A DNA stretch of 64,000 bases from Nageia nagi (Eukaryota; Pinophyta). The DNA lies in contig JBITNC010000001.1 of the NCBI GenBank assembly GCA_050084985.1, forward strand, positions 183,520,001 to 183,584,000. Reading direction: 5' to 3'. Below are positions 48,820 through 60,845 of the stretch, piece after piece (position 1 is the first letter of the stretch; the number at the start of each line of letters is the position of its first letter). The notes under the pieces were generated by a model, which saw only the letters and a program-made list of their open reading frames with translations, ran no database searches and was not told where the DNA came from. The position numbers and the translations under genes are program-made.

Positions 48820-49300
48820 CTTGACCCTTTACAGATCTTTGACTTATAAATTGCAAGTTAAATTATATAAAATACATAATCCATTTTGATGTTATTGTGT
48901 TTTGATAAGTCTTATTCATCATGTATTTTAATGGATCTACTTTTGCAATTACATAAGTTACATGATTGAGCATGTAATTTCTAAGTTTGTTTTTTTCAAA
49001 GACAATTGTTAAACATAACATTTCCATGTATACATATCTTATTTCATAATCAATCAAAGTTAAATTAAGATATTATACAACTTATTCTTTATTTTTTTCA
49101 TTCTTAAGGGCAAGCATGGTACCTAAGGTGGTCTCTATGGCTAAATAATAAAGTAAAAATGGCTCCCCTTCTTTTGGAAGAATCAAAACTAGGGGTGATA
49201 AATGATAACTTTTTATTTTTTCAAACACCTCTTATTGTTCTTCAGCCCATTGGAAAGTAATTCCTTTCTTTAATAATTTATTAAAATGCTTACATTTATC
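48820..49300 (-). pseudogene. Element B RNase H (RT-linked)
   Basis: Reads FLLYYLAIETTLGTMLALKN, VVYYLNLTLIDYEIRYVYME, YMLNHVTYVIAKVDPLKYMM and SKWIMYFI. The first Asp-type positions are partly lost. It follows the RT connection QLFDKCKHFNKLLKKGITF. Confidence 0.8.
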
Positions 49301-49309
49301 AAATAATTG

Positions 49310-50030
49310 AGCTATAAAATATCTTATGGATTGTAATTTTCCTTGTAAGCTTTGTAAGTGTTTGATGTAAGAAGGAGAAGGCTTTACTATGGCTTTTATT
49401 TTACTAGGTTCCACCTTAATACCATGCCTTAACACATTAAAGATCAATAATTTACATAAAAAGAATCTAAAAACAAATTTCTTTGGATTTAATCTCACAT
49501 TATGCTCTAATAATCTATCAAATATTTTAATGAGGAATTCTGGATATTACTCTCTAGTTTTTTATTTTTCCAATAGATCATTTACATATTATTCCACTAT
49601 ATCATTCACATAGTCATGGAAAATATATGTCATTACTCTTTGATAAGTTTCCCCATCATTTTTTAAGCCAAAAGGCATTACTTTGTAACAAAATGTACCC
49701 TAAGGGGTGGTAAATGATGTTTTATGTTGATCTTTTATGGCTACTTTTATTTTATTATATACAAAAACTCCATCCATAAGTGAGAGCATTTCATGTCTTA
49801 TTGTAACATCAACCAAATTATCAATATTCAAAAGGGTAAAGTCATATTTTGGACATACATTATTTGAATCTATGAAGTTTGTACAAATACAAATTTTCCC
49901 ATTAGGTTTTTTAACTGGAACCATATTGGATATCCAATTTGAATAATCAATTGGTTGAATAAACATTACTTCTAGTAATGTTTGGAGTTCTTCTTTTACC
50001 ATTAAAGCAATTGTAGAATGCATTTTTCTT
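49310..50030 (-). pseudogene. Element B reverse transcriptase
   Basis: Reads VKEELQTLLEVMFIQPIDYS, NWISNMVPVKKPNGKICICT, NFIDSNNVCPKYDFTLLNID, MLSLMDGVFVYNKIKVAI and, after 49,700, CYKVMPFGLKNDGETYQRVM. The catalytic box at 49,577-49,588 reads YVND in place of YVDD, so the third-position Asp is Asn. Thumb/connection pieces RLLEHNVRLNPKKFVFRFFL and KPSPSYIKHLQSLQGKLQSI follow. Confidence 0.85.
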
Positions 50031-51560
50031 AATTTCTATATAATAGGCTTACAATCTTTTTTAAGCCCTAGATTATGTATAACTAACTTGGGATTTATTC
50101 TAGGCATATCTACATAAGACCATGCAAATATTGTTTTTGTTTCTTTAAGATTAGTGGTAAATATATCCTTTTATTTTTCACTTAAATATTTTCCCATTTG
50201 AATGATCATGGGGTTATTAGGATCATCACTTAAATCAATTTCACTTGTTTCCTCAATCAACATGTGAGATCTTTCTTCTAATTGGCTGGGTATAGGAATC
50301 CAATGTTTATTATTTATATTATATTCCTCATGTATACCAATATTTTGATTTATTAAAGTAATATTGTAAGTGGATTCAATTTCTTGGAATATAACATCTA
50401 AATCTTTAAATTCTTGTATTGTTGGATTCTTATAAAGAAGGGGAAAAATCTACCATTTCATCATTTATCATAGATCATTTATCAATTTTGGTCTTTTTAT
50501 TGGCCATTCCTTTTATATTTTTATTAGGTATTTCTTCAATTTGTACCATGTTGATTAAGATAACATTAGAAAATTAATGTTGACATATTGATATTTCTGA
50601 TTCAATTTCACTTTGGCTAGATTCTCATTCATAATATTGAACCAATTCCTCATAATCCAATATTTCTAGTTCTAGATCAACTATTTTTAATGTTGATTTA
50701 TTTTTAGATTTTTCTTTATACCCTAAACCTATTTTATCTATTGGTTGTTGTTAGTAGATATCAATGACATATCTTGGTCCTTGTTCATAATGTCCTAGAC
50801 CATATCCTTTCCATTGACATCTACAAAAATACTTTTGAACAATGTTTTTTACAAAAGGTGAAATATATTCTAATAAATTATAGAGTGCACCTTCATTGGG
50901 TATGGGTTAGGGTATTGATTTAGGCTCTTTGACCTTGCATACATAAATAAAGTATGATTGGGTTCATTCCCTAGTGGCACTAGTTTACCTACCATCCAAG
51001 GAGATTGAATAGGTTTTCCTATATCTTGATTAGAGGGAATATTGAATATAACATCATTAATATTATATTCTCCTATGCCTAAATTAGATAATTGTATCAT
51101 TACTAGATAAATATTTGATGACTTATTTTTTATTTATTTTAGATGATACATTTATTTGGGATAAACTATTCAAAGAAGAAGCTTTACATATTTCATTTAA
51201 CATTTTAGCTCTTTATTCCCAAGATTTTTACTCTTTTGGTGTTATTGTCACATTTGATTTTAAACCACTATTCTCTTCTTATTGGTCTAATGTTTGCTTT
51301 CCTTTTAACACATTATAAATATTGCCATTTTTATAGGGATCATCCATTAAGGATTCACTTTTTGGTATAGGTGTTGTAAAAAAGTGGGTAGATGGAAAAG
51401 CTATATCATTAGGCAAATGAGTAGTGTTACAATGTGAATATGGATTCTCATCTCTAAGAACAAAATGCACTACCCCTTCATGAATGTATTTCAAATAATT
51501 ATGATATGTGTATGGAACACATTGCATATCTTTAATCCAAGGTCTTCCTAAGAGAATATT
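50031..51560 (-). pseudogene. Element B protease-RT linker
   Basis: Long low-conservation linker; one readable stretch at 51,100-50,870 (LGIGEYNINDVIFNIPSNQD...). No catalytic domain recognised. Confidence 0.5.
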
Positions 51561-51830
51561 ATATTATGTAATATCTCCTCCAATCACTTGCAGTAATTTT
51601 TGTATAGTTTTTGTACCTATAGTAATAAGTAATGAAACTGATCTCACTATTAAACATAAAGCATCATTGAATGCTTTAAGTTGTAGGGATGGTGCACAAA
51701 TATGAGAAAAAGGGGGATTTAAATTCTTGTATGCAATTGTGCAAATAATGTTTATAGTTGATCCTCCATAAACTAAAATTATTTTAAATGTTTTTCCATC
51801 AAATATAGCTATGATATGCAAGGGTGGATA
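51561..51830 (-). pseudogene. Element B aspartic protease
   Basis: Reads IIAIFDGKTFKIILVYGGST then INIICTIAYKNL, the Tat protease pattern. The catalytic Asp before G-G-S-T reads Tyr, so it is inactive. Confidence 0.75.
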
Positions 51831-51889
51831 TGAATTTTGTATTCCATTGTAATATTTTTATTTCATGATCATAAAAAGTTATTGTAGGC

Positions 51890-53553
51890 TTTTAACCTAC
51901 TTTAACATTTCCTACAAAAGTTGTGAAACTTTTAGGATCATTAATATCCAACTCAATTATTTGCAACAATTGATTCATGGCCTCCCTATTATCCTTAGAT
52001 TGTTGCAACAAATAAAACAAAGATAAATTTACTTGTGAACTTTTTAGTTGTTGTTGTAAAAAACCTTTTACAAAAACTTTAGGGGGTTGGGGTCTTGGTA
52101 TGTGTGCTTGCACATTCACTTTATCTTATTGATTATTTGATGACCTATTTTGCTTTCCTTGAATCTTTTAAGCTCTAGTAGCCACAATTATCATGCCTAC
52201 AAAGTTTGCATCATCTGGACTCCACTTATGTGTTTCTTAGTTTTCTTCTGAATGCAAAGAAATAACATTGGCTGGATGTTGAGGAAGTGGATTTTGATAA
52301 ATTCTTAAGTTCTGGTTTGGTATTGCAATAGGATTATCCACTTCCAATTTTTCATTATCAATAAGGTCTTGGATTACATTATTCAAAGTTTGACATTTGT
52401 TTGTATCATGACCTTTCTAATGATGTAAATAGTAATATTATTTTTCATTATACCATCTATTATCTTTATTAATAGTATTTTTTGGTCTTATTTTTGGTAA
52501 AGTTATAATCTGATGATTACACAATTTTCTCAAAATATCATAAGGAGATTTAGATAGAGGCATGTAGTTTCTCCTTTTTCTCCATGTTCTATTTTCTCTT
52601 TGATTATTTTGATTTTTGTGAGTTTTTTGAGAATATGGTTCTACATCTTTTTTTATTAAGACCTTATTTTTTGATAATTCTTTACTTGTTTGATTTGTTT
52701 GGATCTTATTTTTTCCATATCCTTCTTTATTTTTAATTTTTATTTCTCCATATTGTATTTTGACTCTTTCAATTACCATTGCTTGAGAAATGGATTCTTC
52801 AAAGGTTTTATGCTATTGAATTTGTAATGTATTAGCAATAGCTCTCAAACAACTTTGACTAAAAAATTTAACCAACTTTTCCTGAGGTAAAGTATAGGTC
52901 ATACTTATTAATTGTACTCTTCATCATGAGATGAAATCAGTAATGGAGGTTTTAGTTTTGATGTTAATTTTGAAATGCTCTAAAAATAAGTTTACTAATT
53001 GAGAATATGATATGATGCTATGCTTTAGCATATTATTATACCAATCCTTAGCTTGTCTTGCAAGTTTCATAGGAAAGATACATAAAATCAAAGCATCATC
53101 ATTAGCTATTAGATAAATTTAATGCTTGAACCTTATTAAATGTTCCATGGGATTTCCTTTACATTTAAATGATTCAATTTTAGGAAACTCAAATTTAAAA
53201 GTAATTTCATTTTTGGGAACATTAGGATGAATAGGTTCATTTCAAATTGTTTCATAAGATATTTTATAGCCAATTTTTCATCCACTTCTTTCATCCTCTT
53301 ATATAACTCATAATTTTCTTTTTTGGCCTTATAAACTAGTTGATTGTATGAATAGCCAAGATGCTCTTCATATTTTGGATATGTTTCCTCTATGTGATAG
53401 TTTCCTTCTTCATATCTTTGATAAGGATCATAATGATATTCAAAAGGAGTTTTGGCTTCATAATAACTTTCATCATAAAGTTGTGTAGGTGGGGGAGGTT
53501 GATATGGTATCTTGAGAGGAAATTATGATTTAAAGGGTTGGTGTACTTACTAA
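51890..53553 (-). pseudogene. Element B gag, C-terminal part
   Basis: From about 53,200 it reads HLIRFKH, IYLIANDDALILCIFPMKL, ARQAKDWYNNMLKHSIISY, QLVNLFLEHFKINI and YTLPQEKLVKFFSQSCLRAI, the Ty3 gag core also seen in Element 1. A lysine-rich stretch follows (52,438-52,779). No clear zinc knuckle was identified. At 53,554 gag is interrupted by Copia 3 and continues at 60,846. Confidence 0.75.
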
Positions 53554-54004
53554 TGAAGTTAATCCTTTTTGAATAACCTCTAAAATACCAAGACCTCATG
53601 AAGGCACATACAACATCAACTTAATAACTCAATAGCATAAGGCAATCACACAAATGACACAAGATATAAAGGGATTCCTCCCTTTTGGGAGTACATCCAC
53701 TAAATATTCTTATTCTCAAGAACCTCTCTTATATAATATCTCCTCTTTAAAACCCTAATCCTAGCTTTATAATAATTTCACTATCATGAGAGGATGGGTA
53801 CCTCTCTATTTATAAGAAGAAACCCCACCCTTTAACCACCCTTTAACCCAAGGGCAAGGTTAAAGGTGTTTCTATATTAAACTTATTTCTAATTTTATTT
53901 CTCTTTCTATTTTTATTCTCTTAATGCTTTAAGGTATCTAAAGGTACTTTAAGCATTAAGTAAATTTATATTTATAAATAAATATTACATTACAAATTCT
54001 AACA
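53554..54004 (-). repeat. Copia 3 3' LTR
   Basis: On the minus strand it starts TGTTAGAATTTGTAATG right after a polypurine tract and ends near ...ggattaacttca. It has a TATA-like cttataaatagaga near 53,810. It belongs to the same family as the LTRs at 20,136 and 21,874. Confidence 0.75.
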
Positions 54005-54014
54005 CTCCCCCTTA

Positions 54015-55240
54015 ATGTAATACTGGGATAGAGTGTCGAGAAAGAAGAGAGAGAGTTCTCATCTAAAGAGATATAAATAGAGATGAGAACTATTATACCA
54101 TTGATAAATAAACAATATCTTATATTGAGACTCATTAAAATACCATTTAACAAAATGGTTTACAATAATCATTAACCATAACTAGTTTCACTATAAGTAT
54201 AGTCGATCAACATTGAGTTGACATGTGAGCCTCCATAAGGTGTAGAAAGTAACTTGCATCTCAAGATGAAACCTACAAGGTATAAGAAGCTCATAAAAAA
54301 TACCAGTTAGATGCATTATATAAACATTTATATCAACCACAAGATAAATGAACTAAGTAATGCCGTCCACAAACTGATCAATGATGCACTATAAGTCATC
54401 ATAAAGATGCCAAGCCAATACTTATAGTCATATAATATTTATTAGAAACATATGTTGATAAAATAAGAGCATATGCATATATAACAAACTCACTTATGGA
54501 TAACCAAATAGTGCCAACAAACACATACTAATTCCTTACATAGTGATAACAAAAAATATACCATGAGTTCCTCACAAAGAGCAAATTAACCATAAAGGTG
54601 TAAATTTAGATCAACACTATACAACAAAAAATAGCCTCCTAGGGATGAAGTTGTCATCATATATATGAATTCATAGAAATTTAGACTTCACTCCCCCTTG
54701 AGGATAACTTCACTACCATAAGAACTGTCAAAGTGTGCACACAAAGTTTCTTAATATGGCTAGTGAAAAAATCAAAAGAGACAAATTCAGATGAATAGAG
54801 CTATAGTTATTACATCAAGAACTTTCTTGTTGATATAATGTTCTTGGATTTGTGGTACACTATAATTCATGACTAAGATGCCAAGTGCATACTTGTATTT
54901 ACCAAAAGAGGAATGTAAAAATAAAGTATACAAACCAAATAAGAGTTCAACAACTTTATTAAAAAAAAAGGAAGAAATGATAATTGATACAACAAGAATT
55001 CAACATTTACTTCCCTTTTGAGGGAAAATTCATCAACCCAAGAGACTCCCTAAGCCTATAGAATTGAGCTTCATGAAGAGGCTTGATGAACAAATCAATA
55101 AAGTTTAGAACTAATAGAAAATACTACAAATGTAAAAGACCATCTAGAACCTTCTCCCTGATGAAGTGAGCTTGGATTTCTACATGCTTTGTTTTTTGAT
55201 GGAAAATAGGATTCTTTACCAAAGTAATAATAGACTAAGT
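54015..55240 (-). other. Copia 3 3' untranslated region
   Basis: Matches the corresponding Copia 1 region (27,930-28,820) on the opposite strand, including the cttgagggggagtg-type words near 54,690. The polypurine tract TAAGGGGGAG is at 54,014-54,005. Confidence 0.7.
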
Positions 55241-55699
55241 ATTTAAATAAATTTAATATGGATGAACTTTCTCATACCTAACTTCTTTCATAAAATACCT
55301 CAACTAGATGGCTTCTTGAGCTACAAGTGACATTGCATGATATTCTACCTCTGTGATGGAGAGTGCAATAGTAGGTTGCTTCTTAAAAGCCTAAGAGACA
55401 ACACTTGAACCAATACTAAACACATAAGTATAGGTTGATTTTATGTCATCTTCATCTCCCCCATAATCAAAATCTAAGAATCTTGAGAGAACAAGCAAGG
55501 GCAACTTATCATATTTAAGAGCAAGATCCCTACTACCCACAACATACCTCAAAATTTGCTTAATAGCATTGAAGTGCTCAACATATAGATTTTGCATAAA
55601 ATGAGCCATCAAATTCATGGCAAAGGAAATATTTGGCTTGGAGATAGTCAAATAAATAAGACTACCAATTAGTTGCTTGTAAGTTATAGCATATAACAA
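55240..55699 (-). pseudogene. Copia 3 RNase H
   Basis: Reads YKQLIGSLIYLTISKPNISF, AMNLMAHFMQNLYVEHFNAI, ILRYVVGSRDLALKYDKLPL, DFDYGGDEDDIKSTYTYVFS then KKQPTIALSITEVEYHAMSL. The main acidic positions are retained. A stop lies between VVS and the next block. Confidence 0.85.
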
Positions 55700-55749
55700 C
55701 TAAGAGTTGGAACTAAGAGACATAGTGATTCTAACAGAGACTAGGATTG

Positions 55750-56480
55750 TAACATGCTTGCATTCCTTTATATGAAACTTTTGTAATATATTTGGTATAT
55801 ACTTAGATTTACTAAGGTAAGTATAATCCTTTTATTGGTACACTTGCATACCAAGCTAGTAGTGCAATATACCAAGATCAATCATTTCAAAAGATGCCTT
55901 AAGTTTGGAGATGCACTCTTAAATGAGGACTAAATTGTTCCTTGTAATCAATAAATCATCCACATAGAGAAGAATCAAGATCAAATCTTATCCTTGATTA
56001 AGCACATAAATATTTGTGTTATAGAAGCATTTAGAAAATCTAATATTCTTAAATAATTCTAAAATCATATGGTACTAAGCCTAAGGTGATTGCTTAAGTC
56101 CATACAAAGACTTCTTTAACTTGCAAATAAAAGATTCTTTATCTTGCACAACAAACCCTTCTGGTTGATTCATGTAGATTTCCACATATAAGTCACCATT
56201 GAAAAAAGCACTCTTAACATCAAATTGAAAAACTTTCCATCCCTGAGCTACTAAAAGAATAAGGATTACCTTAACAATAGGCATATTTACAACTAGAGCA
56301 AAGGTTTTCTCATAATCAACTCCTTATTTTTAAGTAAAACCTTTAGCTACTAACTTTGCTTTGTATTTCTCAATTTCTCTAATTGAATTATATTTGACCT
56401 TATAAACCCATTTGTTACCAATCACATTGCATTCATTAAGATAAGGAACCAAATCCCAAGTTTCATTCTTCATGAGAGCC
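55750..56480 (-). pseudogene. Copia 3 reverse transcriptase
   Basis: Reads CNVIGNKWVYKVKYNSIREI, EKYKAKLVAKGFT, LILLVAQGWKVFQFDVKSAF, FNGDLYVEIYMNQPEGFVVQ and CKLKKSLYGLKQSP. The catalytic box YVDD is intact at 55,955-55,966, followed by LLITRNN and DLGILHY. It is interrupted by several stops, so not functional, but the best-conserved copia RT here. Confidence 0.9.
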
Positions 56481-56499
56481 TCATACTCTACTTTCATGG

Positions 56500-57670
56500 C
56501 ATTCATCTAACATTCTTTTTTTGAAGCTTCTTGCAATGATAAGGGCTCATGCCTACTATCAATTTTGGTAAACAAGGATTTATTAAGTATCATACTTATT
56601 ATTATCCTTTTTGTTGGAGAGTTTTTTTCCTTAGGTGATAAATCCACACTGACATCCATCCAATTAGGTGCAATAGAAGATTTATCATCCTTGTTTGGGT
56701 TCTCAAAAGAAGTAGATTCTTTAGAAATTTCATTAAACTTGACATCCCTTGAGATAAAAATTGCTCTTGTAGAAGGTTGATATAGCCTACAAACCTTATG
56801 TTGATTATCATAACCAATAAAAATACACTTTTCAAATCTCTTTTCCATCTTCTTCATTTTCTCAAGAATGATAAAGGCATAAGCATCATAGCCAAATACC
56901 CTAAAGTGAGAGATGTTAGGTTTTTTTCCTATTTATGCCTCATATAAAGTTTTTTCTTCAACTACTTTCATAGGATACCTATTTAAGATGTAGATTGTAT
57001 TTTGAATATCTTCACACCATAATAATATAGGATGATCACCCAACATACATCTTGCCATTTCTTGAATGGTTCTATTCTTATTTTTAGCTACATCATTCTA
57101 TTGAGGAGTGTAAGGGATTGAAAACTACCTTTTAATTATATACTTGGTATAATAATCATTAAATTCATTGCTATTATACTCACCCCCATTATCAAATCTT
57201 AACATCTTGATTTTGAATCTAGAATGATTTTCTACCAAGGCTTTGAAATCTTAGAACCTAACAAAGGTTTGATCCTTGTGCTCTAAAAGATAACCAAATG
57301 TCATCCTATTAAATTCATCTATAAAGGTCAAAACATAAGATGCTCCTCCTAGAGATTTAATTGGAAATGGACCTATTGAATCTGAATGCACAAGTTGAAG
57401 AAGTTGAGTTTCTCTAGTTGCCTTAGCAAATTTTTGCTGATTTATTTTGCCTAGAATGCACTTCTCACAAAGACCAATTGTAAGTGATATTATAGCCAAA
57501 CCTTTCATAAGTTCATGATCTTTCATAACTTGAATATTCTTATGGTTAAGGTGGCATAAATGATGGTGCCAAAGGTTACCTTTAGAGCAAACATTAGTTG
57601 CAAGGCACATATTTATTAGTGATTGATCCATAATATAAAGGTCATGTTTCACTGATCCTTTCACCAAAGT
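56500..57670 (-). pseudogene. Copia 3 integrase
   Basis: Reads GNLWHHHLCHLNHKNIQVMK, CEKCILGKINQQKFAKATRE (HHCC zinc site intact), LVHSDSIGPFPIKSLGGASY, FIDEFNRMTFGYLLEHKDQT, FDNGGEYNSNEFNDYYTKY and KNRTIQEMARCML. All three catalytic acids (HSD, FDNG, IQE) are present. The C-terminal part includes KRFEKCIFIGYDNQHKVCRL. A few stops interrupt it. Confidence 0.85.
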
Positions 57671-58010
57671 GGTAAGACCCTTTTTCCTACACCAAGAGTG
57701 TGAGTTAAATTCAAAAGAGTAACCTTCCTTTCAACTTGAATGATAGAAACAATATTCATAGTGATTTCAAGCACATAAAGCACATTCTCAAGAATCCTTC
57801 CTTGTAACCACATACTCCCAATACCTTGCATTTCAAGAACTAAACTATCACCTATCACAACTGCATCTTTTCTATACTTATGAAAGTTTTCAAACTTATC
57901 TTTTTCAAAACACATGTGATTAGTGCAACCAAAATCAACAATCCAATCGTGAGAAAAAGTGTGAGACTTAGAGTTAAAAGCAATAACATAACCAAAATGT
58001 TTATTCATCT
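57670..58010 (-). pseudogene. Copia 3 protease
   Basis: Reads HTFSHDWIVDFGCTNHMCFE then KDAVVIGDSLVLEMQGIGS. The D-S-G triad reads D-F-G, keeping the catalytic Asp. It is continuous with gag across a frameshift near 58,008. Confidence 0.8.
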
Positions 58011-58970
58011 TCTTGTTATTAGAATTATTTGATTTTTCATATCCTTTTCCACATTGACCTTTGTTTTTCTTGAAGTAGTCAACTTCCTTATGACTATAGA
58101 TGTCATAAAAATTACAATTTCTATCTTGCTATTACTTTTTCTTATGATAATCAACTTCCATATGAACATAGATGTTACAAAAATTACAATTTCCATCAAA
58201 TTTATCTTTGGATGTCTTGGACTTATCTTGATCATAATTTTTCCTATTTCCACCATTCTTGAAGTTCTTCTTAGGAGCATGAGAACCACTCTTTTGGTTA
58301 TGTCCCTTATTTTTCAAGTGAGACTTCATTGGTCCTAGTGTTGTAGAATATTCCTTAGGAGTGGTGAGCAAAGCTTTATTGTTAAGTATTTCCTCATGTT
58401 TTAACAGAAGCCTAGATAGACTTTTTAAGAAAAGCAATTCTTTCTCATCATCAATCTTAGTTTCAATAACATTCATAAAGTGGCTAAACTTACCAATAAT
58501 TCTTTGAAGGATGATGAAAGTCAAAAAATTATCTTTGATTCAATTGCAACCACATCCCACAAGATGGTTTCTAAGATCAATGACCTTATTTGGATACATT
58601 GCCACATTTGCTTTTTCTTCTTGATGAGATTGCAGTAAGTTCTAAAAAATGGTAAACCTCTTAGAAGCTTTTGTGCTAAGGTAAATACTCTTTAGTTTGT
58701 TCCAAGCTTCCTTTGCAAAGTTTGTAGAAGATATCATAAGAATAATCTCATCTAAAACTACACAAAATATCATAAAGGTTGTCAAATCATTGTTTGTATT
58801 GTAAGCTTCAAGTTCATTCTCTCCAGATGGAGCAACTTGATTTTCATTGAAAATCATTCAAAGTTTCCATGCCTAAAGTTCTGCCTTCATCCTAGGTTCT
58901 CAAATATCAAAATTGGAACCATCCAAGATATGCTTGGGTACAAAAGAGTCTCCTATTGCTATAAAATTGA
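58010..58970 (-). pseudogene. Copia 3 gag with two zinc knuckles
   Basis: It opens DSFVPKHILDGSNFDI, then MIFNENQVAPSGENELEAYN, FAKEAWNKLKSIYLSTKASK and LKSLSRLLLKHEEILNNKAL. Two knuckle-like motifs follow in tandem: CNFCNIYVHMEVDYHKKK and CNFYDIYSHKEVDYFKKNKG. Copia 1 and 2 have only one. Each copy has lost the last Cys. Several frameshifts. Confidence 0.8.
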
Positions 58971-60769
58971 AAGATGATAAACTATGTAAGCATACATGTT
59001 GAATTTAAACATATAAATAATTCAAACACATATCTAAAATAAATACTTAAATTATTCACAAGTATAATTAATCATCCATCCAACATTATTATCACTAGGT
59101 ATAATCATGAAGAGGGAAAGTTGAGGCTTCTTTTCTTATATAAAATTAAGCCTTCACCTAGAAATTAGGTACTACCAATCCTCAACCAGTTCACTTTGGG
59201 TAGCAATATACTCTCACAAGGAGAAGTACTAGCAATTTTTCAAGATTGTGATGTATGTTGGATTGGCCAAATTAATTATATTGATCAAGTTTTTAGTTTT
59301 CCTCCTATGTTATTAGGATAATCCTTGAATGGAAGGGTGAACATGTGGTATCACTACACATATGCTTGTCCACCTATATGGAGTTAAATCCAAACCAACA
59401 AAACACTTAGGGGTAATTGAGAAGTATGAACTTTTCACCACTTGGATCATTGAATTAAAAAAGGCTCCAATTTGTCTTATCCTCACCTCATGGCTCTCCA
59501 AACAAGTCATGTTATGGAATAAATGTGTAGATGTGTTCATTTTATGGGAATAATTTATCAATATTTTTGTACTTTATGTATTAACTAAAGTGCAAAATAA
59601 TAATAAAAAATGATTTAAAAGTAAAACCACATCCACACTTTTACCATAGGTATGAGCTAAAGAGTTCAATGGGTTTTGTTAACAACTCCAAATGCACCTT
59701 TTTATAATGTGCTCATTTAATTTTTAAGTAACCACATTAATTTTAAGTAACTACATTCAAACCTTAAGAGTCCAATGGGTATTGTTAAAAAAAACTCTAA
59801 TGGATCTCTTTTAAAAAAGGTTCATTAATTTCTCCCCCTTGCTACTTAAAATAAATAAGACATTAGCCATCCACATGTATGTAATAATGATGCTTTAGGA
59901 TAAAATTGTAAAACATTTAAAAGATTTAATCCTCTTAGCAAAAATTGAAAAATTCACAACAACATGTGTGCATGCAAAATTAATATAAACCTTAAGCCAA
60001 ATTAATTCATGCTACCATTAATAAATACATGCTAATAATGAATCCTTGTGGGAAAAAAAAATAATTATCCACATTAACTAAGCTTATATTAACTCTTGCA
60101 AGGTAAAAAAGGTTGTTAAGTGCTAAATTAAGTTTGTAAAAAGCACTTAAATAAAGCAATTTAGAAATTTTTTCTAAGTTGTAAAAAATACTAAACTACC
60201 ATATAGAAAAGAAAGCAAGTCTAAAAATAACCTTCTTTAAAACTTGAAATATTTAAAAATTTGTAATTTATATAAATATAGAAAAGAAATTGAATTGTTA
60301 ATGTAAATCTATGTAAGCACATTGAAATCACACTAAAGAAGGATGCATAGCACAAAGGAGAAAGTAGCTAACATAGAAGAGGGTTTCACCCATGCATGTG
60401 GTGTGCAAGAGATGGAGGGAGGGCATCAAGCTGAGTGCAAGCCCTTTGAATAGAAAGAGAGGGGTGGGCACTAGCTAGCCACATGGCTACATTATGTACC
60501 CTCCCCAAAAAAAACCAAAGGGATAAGGGGAAGGTTGGTGCCAGCCAACCACATGGCTATGCTATGCACCTCCCCCAAAAATAATAAAATTTTATGTTTT
60601 AAATAAAATAATTTTAAAAAAATTTGAATCTACTTTTATTTACAAATTTAATACATAGTTTAATACTTTTAAAAACTATTTTATTAAGAAACAAAATCTA
60701 TATTTTAATTTAAAATATATATATATATATATTAAGTAACCAAAAATTTGCATTCTTGCATTAAGGTAT
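58971..60769 (-). other. Copia 3 leader and lost 5' LTR interior
   Basis: AT-rich with no domain. It includes a ~70-bp tandem duplication (60,461-60,512 and 60,531-60,582). The tRNA-Met primer site and the end of the 5' LTR were not found here, so this part seems rearranged. Confidence 0.5.
60461..60582. repeat. Two-copy tandem repeat, 70 bp period
   Basis: 'gccacatggctacattatgt' and 'accacatggctatgctatgc' mark two neighbouring copies, each ending in ctccccaaaa-type sequence. Confidence 0.65.
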
Positions 60770-60845
60770 CTAAAGATACTTTAAGCATTAAGTGAATTTA
60801 TACTTAAAAAAAAAATTACACAATATTACATTACAAATTTTGACA
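60770..60845 (-). repeat. Copia 3 5' LTR start (fragment)
   Basis: The minus strand starts TGTCAAAATTTGTAATG and follows the 3' LTR at 54,004 for about 75 bases (cttaatgcttaaagtatctt), after which similarity is lost. Confidence 0.7.

Larger units (their letters stand above)
53554..60845 (-). mobile_element. Copia 3: Ty1/copia element inserted in Element B gag
   Basis: 7.3 kb on the minus strand, with a 3' LTR at 53,554-54,004, polypurine tract at 54,005-54,014 and the start of a 5' LTR at 60,845-60,770. It has the best-preserved pol in the window: gag, protease, integrase, RT with intact YVDD, RNase H. I could not match a target duplication: actaa precedes 53,554 while ctttc follows 60,845, so one end may be misplaced. 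Confidence 0.8.
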
